Assembly (NCBI GenBank): GCA_023228025.1
Contig: JALOCD010000011.1
Span: forward strand, 1 to 56,021
DNA length: 56,021 bases
Source: Prolixibacteraceae bacterium
Lineage (GTDB): Bacteria > Bacteroidota > Bacteroidia > Bacteroidales > Prolixibacteraceae
Direction of reading: 5' to 3'
Shown here piece by piece: positions 23,840-32,359 of this stretch (its first letter is position 1; each line of letters opens with the position of its first letter). The notes beneath the pieces were generated by a model. That model had not been told where the DNA came from. It saw nothing but the letters and a program-made list of their open reading frames with translations, and searched no databases. Made by a program: the position numbers and the translations under genes.

Positions 23840-25231
23840 ATGTTTAGCAAAGAAACCTACATCCAACGCAGGGCAACCCTTCGCAACAAAATCGGCTCCG
23901 GACTGATCCTGATTCCCGGCAACCATGAGTCGCCCATGAACTACACCGACAACACCTACCATTTCAGGCAGGACAGTACCTTCCTTTACTATTTCGGCTT
24001 AGACCTGCCGGGAATGTTTGGTGTGATAGATGTTGATAACAACCTGGACTTGATTTATGCCAATGATGTGGATATTGAAGACATCATTTGGATGGGCCCA
24101 CAAAAATCGGTTGCCGAACAGGCATTTGCCGTGGGCGTGGATGTTAGCGCCCCTTTGGAAAAATTGGGACAAACGGTTGAGCGGGCCATAAAGGCTGGTA
24201 AAAGAGTTCATTTTACCCCACCTTATCGTGCCGAAAATCAGATCCAGTTGAGCAATATTCTTGGCATCAAGGTCTCCAATATCAAACAATATGCCTCGCT
24301 TGTCTTGATCCAGGCCATCGTCTCCATGCGTTCCATCAAGGATGCGGCCGAGATTGCCGAAATCGAGTTGGCTTGTGATACCGGATATGAGATGCACATT
24401 ACTGCCATGAAAATGGCGCATCCGGGTACCATGGAGCAACAGATCGCCGGAACATTAGAGGGGATAGCCCTTTCAAAAGGTACCGGCACCTCTTTCCCTA
24501 TTATCCTCACCCAGAACGGGGAGACGCTCCACAACCACAACCACTCTTTCCCATTGGAAGCGGGCAGGTTGATGATCGTCGATGCCGGGGCCGAATCCAA
24601 TGGCCATTATGCTTCCGATTTTACCCGCACCATCCCGGTAGGAGGGAAGTTCAGCCAAAAGCAGAAAGATATTTACAACATTGTCCTTGCTGCCAACAAC
24701 AAAGCCTTTTCGCTTACCAAACCCGGCGTTACTTACCAGTCGGTACATCTGCAAGCGGCAAGGGTGATCGCCTCCGGACTGAAAGAGCTGGGCCTGATGA
24801 AAGGCGATGTGGATGAGTCGGTGGCCAACGGGGCGCATGCGCTCTTCTTCCCCCACGGACTGGGCCACATGATGGGACTCGATGTGCACGACATGGAAGA
24901 TTATGGCCAGATTCATGTGGGCTATGACAACGAAATCCGTCCGATTGACCAGTTCGGCACTGCTTACCTCCGACTGGGCCGCCGGCTTCAACCAGGATTC
25001 GTGATTACCAATGAGCCCGGTATCTATTTTATTCCGGCGCTGATCGAAAAATGGGAGAAGGAGGGAATCAATAAAGATTTTATCAACTTCGATAAGGCGA
25101 AATCCTACCTGGGTTTCGGCGGTATCCGCCTCGAGGACAATGTGCTCGTCACCGAAACCGGCGCCAGGCTGCTGGGCAAGCGGATCCCGATTAATCCGGA
25201 AGAGGTTGAAGGAGTTGTTGCAGGCCATTGA
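23840..25231 (+). CDS. pepP: Xaa-Pro aminopeptidase family protein (M24)
   Basis: A di-metal peptidase that releases N-terminal residues ahead of proline. The 463-aa product has the N-terminal aminopeptidase P domain (1-150) and a C-terminal pita-bread domain. All five metal ligands can be seen: Asp in VDAGAESNGHYASD and the second Asp in that motif, His in HGLGHMMGLDVHD, Glu in TNEPGIYF, and Glu in GGIRLEDNVLVTE. No signal peptide, so it is cytosolic. It stands alone. A purine-rich tract (GAGACAGGGAGACAGGGG) follows its stop codon. Confidence 0.93.
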   Translation: MFSKETYIQRRATLRNKIGSGLILIPGNHESPMNYTDNTYHFRQDSTFLYYFGLDLPGMFGVIDVDNNLDLIYANDVDIEDIIWMGPQKSVAEQAFAVGVDVSAPLEKLGQTVERAIKAGKRVHFTPPYRAENQIQLSNILGIKVSNIKQYASLVLIQAIVSMRSIKDAAEIAEIELACDTGYEMHITAMKMAHPGTMEQQIAGTLEGIALSKGTGTSFPIILTQNGETLHNHNHSFPLEAGRLMIVDAGAESNGHYASDFTRTIPVGGKFSQKQKDIYNIVLAANNKAFSLTKPGVTYQSVHLQAARVIASGLKELGLMKGDVDESVANGAHALFFPHGLGHMMGLDVHDMEDYGQIHVGYDNEIRPIDQFGTAYLRLGRRLQPGFVITNEPGIYFIPALIEKWEKEGINKDFINFDKAKSYLGFGGIRLEDNVLVTETGARLLGKRIPINPEEVEGVVAGH

Positions 25232-25280
25232 GAAGGACTAAAGACGAAGAGACAGGGAGACAGGGGGAATTGGGGATTCT
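25232..25280 (+). repeat. Purine-rich tract after the pepP stop codon
   Basis: Units related to GACGAAGAGACAGGGAGACA start 2 bp after the stop codon. G-runs are present but loops are longer than in the ilv arrays. The remaining spacer up to 25510 contains nothing I recognise. Confidence 0.55.
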
Positions 25281-25510
25281 AGAATAGTTGCCGGTTGAAT
25301 GGCAAAATCAGCTTCACCAATTTGTAGATTAACAATTCGGCAGATGGCGCCTGCCGAATCAGACAGAACAATCGCCAAATAATCGGTTCTAAAGGAAAAT
25401 CATCAACTGTTTGCCACCAAATACATGTTCTATTTACCCACCTAAGAAGAGTTAATTGCCGAAATTGAACGTGAAAAGTTACTCATTAAGCAATAAACCG
25501 ATAAATCCAT

Positions 25511-25810
25511 TTGAAAATGAACGATAACTTCAATCGTATTGGCGATTTCATAAAATTGGCCCTGGGGATACATTCTATGAAGCTTAATCCCCGGCCGGGG
25601 AAACGGCCCAAACAGTACCAGGCAACTTTCGAACTCCGGAAAGCCGATGCATACAGTGCTTATATAAAAAACCACACATTTTCAATTTTATCCGAATATC
25701 ATTATGTAAATAAATTATTCTTAATGACATTGATATTCAGCATAATTGCGTATATTTATGCTGCCGTAACCGCTTCAAGCCTGCATGCTTTCAGTCTAAA
25801 AACAATGTAG
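25511..25810 (+). CDS. Possible small membrane protein (99 aa)
   Basis: An open frame beginning with ATG and encoding a basic N-terminal half (MKLNPRPGKRPKQYQ) and one C-terminal hydrophobic segment (LFLMTLIFSIIAYIYAAVTA). No family recognised, no partner. It lies in a zone of decayed genes and may itself be a fragment or chance frame. Confidence 0.25.
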   Translation: MKMNDNFNRIGDFIKLALGIHSMKLNPRPGKRPKQYQATFELRKADAYSAYIKNHTFSILSEYHYVNKLFLMTLIFSIIAYIYAAVTASSLHAFSLKTM

Positions 25811-25864
25811 AAGGGAGGTGTGTAGAGCTTATAAACTAGCACACATTTTTGCACAGCACTGTAG

Positions 25865-26575
25865 ATGAAAATAATTGAGTGGAATTGTAATATGGCATTT
25901 CGTAAAAAGAATGCTGAAATATTGAAACTAAATCCTGATATCTTGATTGTTCCCGAATGTGAAAACGAGAAACGATTGCAGTTTGGTAAATTGACGCCAA
26001 TTCCAAATGATTTTTTATGGTTTGGGGATAACGAGAGTAAAGGTCTTGGAGTGTTTTCCTATTCAGATTATAAGTTCATGATGATAAATTATTCATCTTG
26101 ATTCAAATATGTGATACCTATTGATGTAAAAGGAGATAATAATTTCACACTATTTGCGATTTGGGCAATGGATAACAAGGACAATTGGAGCGAACGCTAT
26201 ATAGCTCAAGTTTTGCTAGGAATCAATCATTTTTCAGATTTATTAAATGACTCCTCACTTCTGATAGGTGATTTCAATAGCAACCAGATATGGGATTCCT
26301 TTAGTCGGATTGCAAATCACACTGATGTAGTTAACTATCTCATTTCAAAAAATATTCATAGTCTCTATCATCGACAATATTTAGATAAGCAAGGCAAAGA
26401 GACACAGCCGACATTGTATATGTATCGCAAAAAAGACAAACCATATCATATTGACTATTGTTTCGCGTCAGAAGAATTATTGTACAATGGCTATGATTTC
26501 TCAATAGGAAAATATATTGATTGGATTACTTTAAGTGATCATGTGCCAATAATCGTTGATTTTAAATGGCAGTAA
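25865..26575 (+). pseudogene. Endonuclease/exonuclease/phosphatase-family gene interrupted by one in-frame TGA
   Basis: Two open segments (25865-26101 and about 26102-26575) are in the same frame and separated only by TGA at 26099-26101; read through, they give one 236-codon product. Family motifs sit on both sides: WNCN and PECE before the stop, GDFNSN and SDHVPI after it, i.e. the complete catalytic set of the EEP fold (metal Glu, Asp-Asn pair, final Asp-His). The likely ancestral codon is CGA, one transition away. Everything else is intact, so inactivation is recent, or the base is a sequencing error. Confidence 0.8.
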
Positions 26576-26742
26576 TATGATTTTTATAAGAGGATTTCTC
26601 ATATAACCTTAATTCGTCTTAAACATTACATTTCAGCTAAGCTAGACGAATATCAAAATTGGAATGGAGAATGGTATTGAGAAATGACTTTGGGACGAAT
26701 CCGAACAACAACTTGAGTCAATCAAGATAATAAGAAGGCAAA

Positions 26743-26991
26743 ATGAAAAACTCAATAAGAATTGTAACTGCGGTTATTGTAGTGGTGTTGTTAAGTTTGT
26801 TTACCTCTGGCAGGCAATCAAACCCATATAACCCGCCAGATTTGGGATTAAACCCATTCCCCAATATCGGGAATGAAAGGAATATGATCGTTGTGATCAG
26901 CGATATTCATCTTGGCGTCGTTGCCAAACACATCGCTAATGCGTACGAAGAAGGCGAGCTGGAGTCAAATCGAACTTGTCGGAAATTCTGA
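26743..26991 (+). pseudogene. Truncated metallophosphoesterase remnant
   Basis: Eighty-two codons with a signal-like N-terminus (IVTAVIVVVLLSLFTSG) and MIVVISDIHLG, the first metal motif (Asp-x-His) of calcineurin-like phosphoesterases. All later motifs (GDxxD, GNHE/D, GHxH) are missing. The frame drifts into non-homologous sequence and stops 46 bp before repeat copy C. Where a lipobox Cys would be expected after LFTSG there is Arg. Most likely the rest of the gene was lost around insertion of the repeat. Confidence 0.6.
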
Positions 26992-27037
26992 CAGGTTCGT
27001 CAGGAGGGCACATGGGAAGTAGAGCGTGAGATTGGAT

Positions 27038-27383
27038 CCTTCCGTCTGAAAATAGCATCGGTACGCACCTGAAGATTAGATCGCAGACGGTTTCTTTAAC
27101 GCATCCGCAACCCGGGGTGCCGCTCCTTCGTCGCTTTACCCCGGGCTATTCAAATTTAACCCCCTTGGGGTAAGATTTAAGGAAAATCCAGATGATGGTT
27201 AGGAAATTTAGGATTGTGCAAATGCCAATTTTCACATTCCCCAATTTTCACATAATTTTTACCCTTCTGCCTTTTAGCTACGTACAGGGACTGTTCTCAA
27301 CTTCTCATTTTCCCAGATCCCAGCGCTCCGTTTCATCGTTTCCCCGTTTCAATGTTTCTAAAACTTCCTTTTCAGACGGAAGG
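27038..27383 (-). repeat. Dispersed structured repeat, copy C (diverged, with 15-bp terminal inverted repeats)
   Basis: CCTTCCGTCTGAAAA at 27038-27052 and its exact reverse complement at 27369-27383 bound the element. On the minus strand it contains a GAAACGGGGAAACGATGAAA motif like copies A/B, a hairpin CCCGGGGT/ACCCCGGG (27111-27118/27138-27145), and a hairpin CCGTCTG/CAGACGG (27042-27048/27084-27090). Against A and B the hairpins differ by paired changes. It lies between the phosphoesterase remnant and the YncE/phosphatase gene. Confidence 0.8.
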
Positions 27384-27493
27384 AACACATGACAAACATC
27401 GTTTGATTATTGGAAACAAATACCCAACTTTAGGGTATAATAGAATTTGATAATTGTTCTATCCTAATAATAACTATTACAAAAGAATATCCC

Positions 27494-29950
27494 ATGATCA
27501 CTTCAAGAAAAAAAATTACATTTTCCATATTGGGCATTGCAGTGCTGATGTTTGTTGCCTTGCAGGTAAAATGCCAAACGCTGAAAGATCTTGAATCCAG
27601 CCGGGTGTCGCTACCGAACGGCTGGAAACTGACCCCGATTGGCAAGATGTTGCCGGTGGGTGATTTACCACTCAACATGGCCATTTCACCCTCCGGGAAG
27701 TTGCTGGCGGTAACCAACAACGGTCAGAGTGACCAAAGCATCCAACTGATCGATGCCGAAAAGATGGAATTGCTCGACTCGGTTATCATCAAAAAAGGAT
27801 GGCTGGGACTGACATTCTCGAAAGATGGCAAATATTTGTTCGCATCGGGTGGAAATGACAACTGGATCATGCGTTACCAGATCAACAACAACAAGATCGT
27901 GCCTCACGACACCCTGGTTTTCGGCAAGCCTTGGCCTGTGAAAATTTCGATTGCGGGTATTGCCGTGGATGACAAGCAGCAATTGCTCTATACCGTGACC
28001 AAGGAGAACAACTCGATCTATGTCTACGACCTGAAAGCAAAAAAGATAAAAAATCAGATACAACTGGGGGGAGAAGGGTACACCTGCCTGCTTTCCAACG
28101 ACAACAAAACCTTATACATTTCTTGCTGGGGATGTGACAAAGTGATCCTATTCGACACCGAGAAGCAGCAGGTCTCCGGCTCCATCCCGGTAGGCGATAA
28201 CCCCAACGACCTCTCTGTTTCGCGTAATGGGAAATACCTGTACGTGAGCAATGCCAATGACAATTCTGTTTCTGTGATTTCCACCGAAAAAAACAGGGTG
28301 ATCGAGATTCTGAATTCCGCGCTTTATCCCAATTCCCCTGCCGGTTCAACTGCCAACAGCCTGGCGCTGAGTGAAGATGAAAAGACACTTTACATCGCCA
28401 ATGCCGACAACAATTGTCTGGCTGTTTTTGATGTGAGCAATCCCGGCAATAGCAAGAGCAAAGGGTTTATTCCAACAGGATGGTATCCTACCTGCGTCCG
28501 TGTCGTGAAAAATACCATTTACGTGACCAATGGCAAAGGGTTAACCTCCAAACCGAATCCCAACGGGCCTAGTCCGGTCAGCAAGGATGAGGCAGTGGCC
28601 CATCATGCGGACCTGCAAAAAACCAAGGTTCAGTACATTGGAGGATTGTTTACGGGTACCCTGGAGGCCATTCCAACGCCGGATGCCAACCAAATGGCCC
28701 TTTATTCCCAACTTGTCTACAAAAACACCCCCTATTCCAAAGAGCGGGAGATGGTCAGCAATGGGGAAAAGGGCAATCCCATCCCTACCAGGGTCGGAGA
28801 TCTTTCGCCCATTAAATATGTGTTTTATGTGATTAAAGAGAACCGCACCTACGACCAGGTGTTGGGTGATCTGCCTGAAGGAAACGGGGATCCTTCGCTG
28901 GTGCTTTTCGGAGAAAAAGTTACGCCCAACCTTCACAAAATTGCGAAAGAGTTTGTCTTGCTCGACAATTTTTATGTCGATGGCGAGGTGAGCGCGGATG
29001 GCCACAACTGGACCATGGGCGCCTATGCTACAGACTTCCTGGAGAAGAACTGGCCCAGCAGCTATGGTGGCCGCGGGGGCACCTATCCGGGAGAGGGGGA
29101 GAGAAAAGTTGCAGACAACAAAAACGGTTTCCTTTGGGATTACTGCAACCGTTATGGCATCTCTTTCCGAACCTACGGAGAGTTTGTTTCCGATACATTT
29201 ACTGCCAATATCCCGGTTTTAACCGATCACATTTGTCCGAATTATACCGGATTTGAACTATCAATCCGTGATACCTCCCGGTTTTATATGTGGAAAAAAG
29301 ATTTCGAAACTTTGCTGGCGGCTGGCAAGGCGCCCCGATTGAGCACCATCAGGTTTGCGAACGACCATACGGAAGGACTTCGGGTTGGCAGGCCAACTCC
29401 CAAAGCGCACAATGCCGACAATGACCTGGCCTGCGGACTTTTTGTCGAGTACCTCAGCAAATCGCCGATCTGGAATGAAAGTGTTATCATCATGGTGGAA
29501 GATGATGCGCAGAATGGCCCTGACCATGTCGATGCGCACCGGTCGCCTGCTTTCGTTGCCGGAGGGTATGTCAAACAGGGGTATGTTGATCATACCATGT
29601 ATTCGACCAGTTCCGCCCTGCGAACCATTGAACTGATTCTGGGCTTGCCGCCAATGAGCCAATATGATGCCGCTGCAGAGCCGATGTGGAGATGCTTCAA
29701 CACGATGGCCAACCATCCACCATTCAAGTCGGTACCCAACCAGATTGATTTGAACCTGAAGAACAAAGAGCAAAGCAGGCTTTCAAAACTAAGTGAAAAA
29801 TTTGACTTTAGTAAGGAGGATAGAATACCTGATGCACTGTTCAATGAGGTGATATGGGCCGCAATCCATGGATTAAACAGCCCTTGCCCTGCTCCGGTTC
29901 ATGCGGCATTCTTCACACCTGTCAATGAAGCGGATGGGGATGACGATTAA
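27494..29950 (+). CDS. YncE-like beta-propeller / alkaline phosphatase-superfamily fusion
   Basis: The 818-aa exported product (signal MITSRKKITFSILGIAVLMF..., cleaved near KCQ) has residues about 40-370 as a seven-bladed propeller with YVTN-type repeats (SPSGKLLAVTNNGQ, DNKTLYISCWG, NGKYLYVSNANDNSV, DEKTLYIANADNN). Residues about 435-780 form a phosphoesterase domain of the alkaline phosphatase superfamily (YVIKENRTYDQVLGD, DGHNWTMGAYATDF, MVEDDAQNGPDHVDAHRSP). Database annotation uses the name bifunctional YncE/alkaline phosphatase family protein for such fusions. Substrate unknown; periplasmic location inferred. It stands alone. Confidence 0.9.
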   Translation: MITSRKKITFSILGIAVLMFVALQVKCQTLKDLESSRVSLPNGWKLTPIGKMLPVGDLPLNMAISPSGKLLAVTNNGQSDQSIQLIDAEKMELLDSVIIKKGWLGLTFSKDGKYLFASGGNDNWIMRYQINNNKIVPHDTLVFGKPWPVKISIAGIAVDDKQQLLYTVTKENNSIYVYDLKAKKIKNQIQLGGEGYTCLLSNDNKTLYISCWGCDKVILFDTEKQQVSGSIPVGDNPNDLSVSRNGKYLYVSNANDNSVSVISTEKNRVIEILNSALYPNSPAGSTANSLALSEDEKTLYIANADNNCLAVFDVSNPGNSKSKGFIPTGWYPTCVRVVKNTIYVTNGKGLTSKPNPNGPSPVSKDEAVAHHADLQKTKVQYIGGLFTGTLEAIPTPDANQMALYSQLVYKNTPYSKEREMVSNGEKGNPIPTRVGDLSPIKYVFYVIKENRTYDQVLGDLPEGNGDPSLVLFGEKVTPNLHKIAKEFVLLDNFYVDGEVSADGHNWTMGAYATDFLEKNWPSSYGGRGGTYPGEGERKVADNKNGFLWDYCNRYGISFRTYGEFVSDTFTANIPVLTDHICPNYTGFELSIRDTSRFYMWKKDFETLLAAGKAPRLSTIRFANDHTEGLRVGRPTPKAHNADNDLACGLFVEYLSKSPIWNESVIIMVEDDAQNGPDHVDAHRSPAFVAGGYVKQGYVDHTMYSTSSALRTIELILGLPPMSQYDAAAEPMWRCFNTMANHPPFKSVPNQIDLNLKNKEQSRLSKLSEKFDFSKEDRIPDALFNEVIWAAIHGLNSPCPAPVHAAFFTPVNEADGDDD

Positions 29951-30415
29951 AGAAAATATTTCGGTAATGAAAAACACTACAATATGAAAACTCTGCCAAC
30001 CGGCGCACTCTTTCTGTGAACATGGGTATGAGGGTGATGATAGACTTTCATTACTAGGAACCGAAAGGTGCCAGTAATCGGAGCCACTATGCATTAAGCG
30101 CTTGGGGAGCAGACGGGAAACCGACCCATGCCATGGATGCATTCCTTGAAAAAATCATTCAATAGACCCACATTTTTGGGAAATCTTATTCCTATTAGGA
30201 TTTCAGTAAGGAATTCCGGCCATTTCAGAGAAAAATATCTTCAATACATTTTCTGTCTCAGAAATTAACGCTATTGTTGTAGTTAGTTTGATATAACTTA
30301 CGACCATTAAAAAGCAAAATATAATCAAATGAAATACCCATGAGAATATTTTCACACCAGCCGAAAATGAATATCTGGGTATGCCATGCGACCATTTAAA
30401 ACAAAAGATATACGC
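29951..30415. other. Spacer with a possible gene tail at 30067-30165
   Basis: A 33-codon plus-strand frame ending at 30165 reads like a protein C-terminus (SHYALSAWGADGKPTHAMDA) but begins just after an in-frame TAG, so it may be the last piece of a deleted gene. I do not know its family. The remaining sequence up to the kinase gene is AT-rich and shows no repeat. Confidence 0.25.
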
Positions 30416-31441
30416 ATGAAACCAAAATTGATCACTATCATCATTCATATACTTGTTTGGACAGTGTTATTAATTTTGCCATTGTTGATTACACCGCCTC
30501 CCCCACCAGATTCCTTGCCAAGATCGATGTTCTTTAATCAATCGATGTTATTTTTGGCATCAGTCTTTCCAATAGGATTTTATTACCTGAACTATTACAA
30601 ACTTATCCCTCTTTTCTATCTGCGAAAAAAAACGATAGCATATTTATTGTCAATATTAATTAGTTTGACAATATTAATTATTATTTCAAATATCTTCACA
30701 TATCTGTCTGATAATCACGGAATTTATGAACGAAGACCCCCGTTCCCCTTTCTCATTCACTCATTGTTACTCTTTGTTGTTGTGCTATTTGTTTCACTCG
30801 GATTAAGAATGAATTCCGAATGGAAAAAAGCCGAAGAAGAAATAATTAAAATTGAAAAGGAAAAACTGAATGTTGAACTGTCCTATCTTAAAGCACAAAT
30901 CAATCCACATTTTCTCTTCAATTCTCTTAATAGTATTTACTCCCTTGCCATAGTTAAGTCAGATCAAACTGCCGAAGCTGTGATGAAATTGTCTAATCTG
31001 ATGAGGTATGTGATTCTTGATGTTCACATTCCGTTTGTTCCTCTTGAGAAAGAACTGGATTATATTAAGAATTTTATAGAACTTCATCGTCTGAGACTGG
31101 CAGATAACAATCAAATCGATTTTCAATTTTCAGGCAACCCAGAAGGATTGCTCATCGCTCCGTTTATTCTTGTCCCTTTTGTGGAAAATGCATTCAAACA
31201 TGGGACAAGCGCCATCGATCCGATAAATATCATTATTGACATTTCTCTTGTAAAAAACAGGCTTGATTTTAAAGTAAACAATAACAAACCGGCAAAATAT
31301 TTTGAAAACCAACTTTCAACTGGAGTTGGAATTGAGAATACCAGGAAAAGGCTCGAGATGATTTACAAGAAAAATTTTACCTTAACTATTCTGGAGACAG
31401 ATAATACATTCGAAGTCGGTTTAACTCTGTTGCTCACATGA
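30416..31441 (+). CDS. LytS/YehU-type sensor histidine kinase
   Basis: An inner-membrane kinase of the His_kinase (PF06580) class. I start it at 30416 (MKPKLITIIIHILVWT), ten codons after another in-frame ATG, because the first transmembrane segment then begins directly. The 341-aa product has four hydrophobic segments (to about residue 135), a short coiled-coil, the phospho-acceptor motif LKAQINPHFLFNSLNSIYSL, and a C-terminal ATPase domain with PFILVPFVENAFKHG (N box) and GVGIENTRKRLEMIY. It overlaps the following LytTR regulator by 4 bp (ATGA), so the two form a two-component system. Confidence 0.92.
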   Translation: MKPKLITIIIHILVWTVLLILPLLITPPPPPDSLPRSMFFNQSMLFLASVFPIGFYYLNYYKLIPLFYLRKKTIAYLLSILISLTILIIISNIFTYLSDNHGIYERRPPFPFLIHSLLLFVVVLFVSLGLRMNSEWKKAEEEIIKIEKEKLNVELSYLKAQINPHFLFNSLNSIYSLAIVKSDQTAEAVMKLSNLMRYVILDVHIPFVPLEKELDYIKNFIELHRLRLADNNQIDFQFSGNPEGLLIAPFILVPFVENAFKHGTSAIDPINIIIDISLVKNRLDFKVNNNKPAKYFENQLSTGVGIENTRKRLEMIYKKNFTLTILETDNTFEVGLTLLLT

Positions 31442-32133
31442 TTAATTGTATAGCTATTGATGATGAACCCCTGTCTTTACAGATTCTATCTGGTTATGCT
31501 TCGCAAATTCAGGGGATGGAATTATTAAAAACATTTACTAATCCCCTGAAAGCGCAAAATTACCTGAAGAAATTTCCGGTTGACCTGCTTTTTTTGGATA
31601 TCCAGATGCCTGATGTATCCGGAATAAATTTCTACAAATCAATCGGGCAGCATAAAATGGTCATTTTTACGACTGCACATAGTGAGTTTGCGGTTGAAGG
31701 GTTCAATCTTAATGCCATCGACTACCTACTGAAACCATTTGAATTTGAACGCTTTAAATTAGCTGTTAATAAGGCAATCGAACACCAGGAGTATCTGGCA
31801 CAGCATCACCGCACTGAAAAAAGCATTCTGATCAGGTCAGAATACAAATTGGTGAAGGTTCTACTGAAAGATATTGAATACATTGAAAGTTATGATGATT
31901 TTATTAAAATTCACATACTGGGGAATAAGCCGGTCTTAACCCTTATGAGCCTTAAAGTTGTTTTTGAAATGTTGCCTGCTGACCAATTCATCCGAATTCA
32001 CCGATCCTATATTATTCCTTTAAATCAGATTACTTCCATTCGCAATAACCGGGTTCAGCTAAGAAGTACAGAGCTGCCTGTTGGGATCCGTTATAAAGAA
32101 GATTTCTTGAAATGGTATAAAGAGGATCACTAA
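31438..32133 (+). CDS. LytTR-family response regulator
   Basis: The 231-aa DNA-binding regulator has a receiver domain (1-120) with phosphorylation site Asp54 in FLDIQMPDVSG and Lys in LLKPFEFERF, then a LytTR domain (about 135-231) with YIESYDDFIKIHI, FIRIHRSYIIPLNQITSI and a final basic tail. Coupled to the kinase above by a 4-bp overlap. The next gene downstream, 227 bp away, is the first TonB receptor, the most likely target; I could not identify a clear pair of LytTR-type direct repeats there. Confidence 0.93.
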   Translation: MINCIAIDDEPLSLQILSGYASQIQGMELLKTFTNPLKAQNYLKKFPVDLLFLDIQMPDVSGINFYKSIGQHKMVIFTTAHSEFAVEGFNLNAIDYLLKPFEFERFKLAVNKAIEHQEYLAQHHRTEKSILIRSEYKLVKVLLKDIEYIESYDDFIKIHILGNKPVLTLMSLKVVFEMLPADQFIRIHRSYIIPLNQITSIRNNRVQLRSTELPVGIRYKEDFLKWYKEDH

Positions 32134-32359
32134 TTGTCCTTTTCAGTCACAAATTTTTTTACCGATACTTACTACCCTCTTTTTGTTATAAGCGTATCTT
32201 TTCTTAACCCTTGTGTCCCAAATATTATCCAGCAGGGAATTTATCCCTGTATCTGCTGAATTCAGCGGTACATTAACCTCATTCACCCTTAAGATTTTAT
32301 TATCCTCTCTTCATTCCCAATATTTATGCCATAATCAATTCAAAATATGGGAAATTAAT

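Noticed and set aside
25865..26575. Selenocysteine or TGA recoding in the EEP gene
   Set aside because: The TGA is not at a catalytic position and no SECIS-like hairpin was seen after it; a nonsense mutation is simpler.
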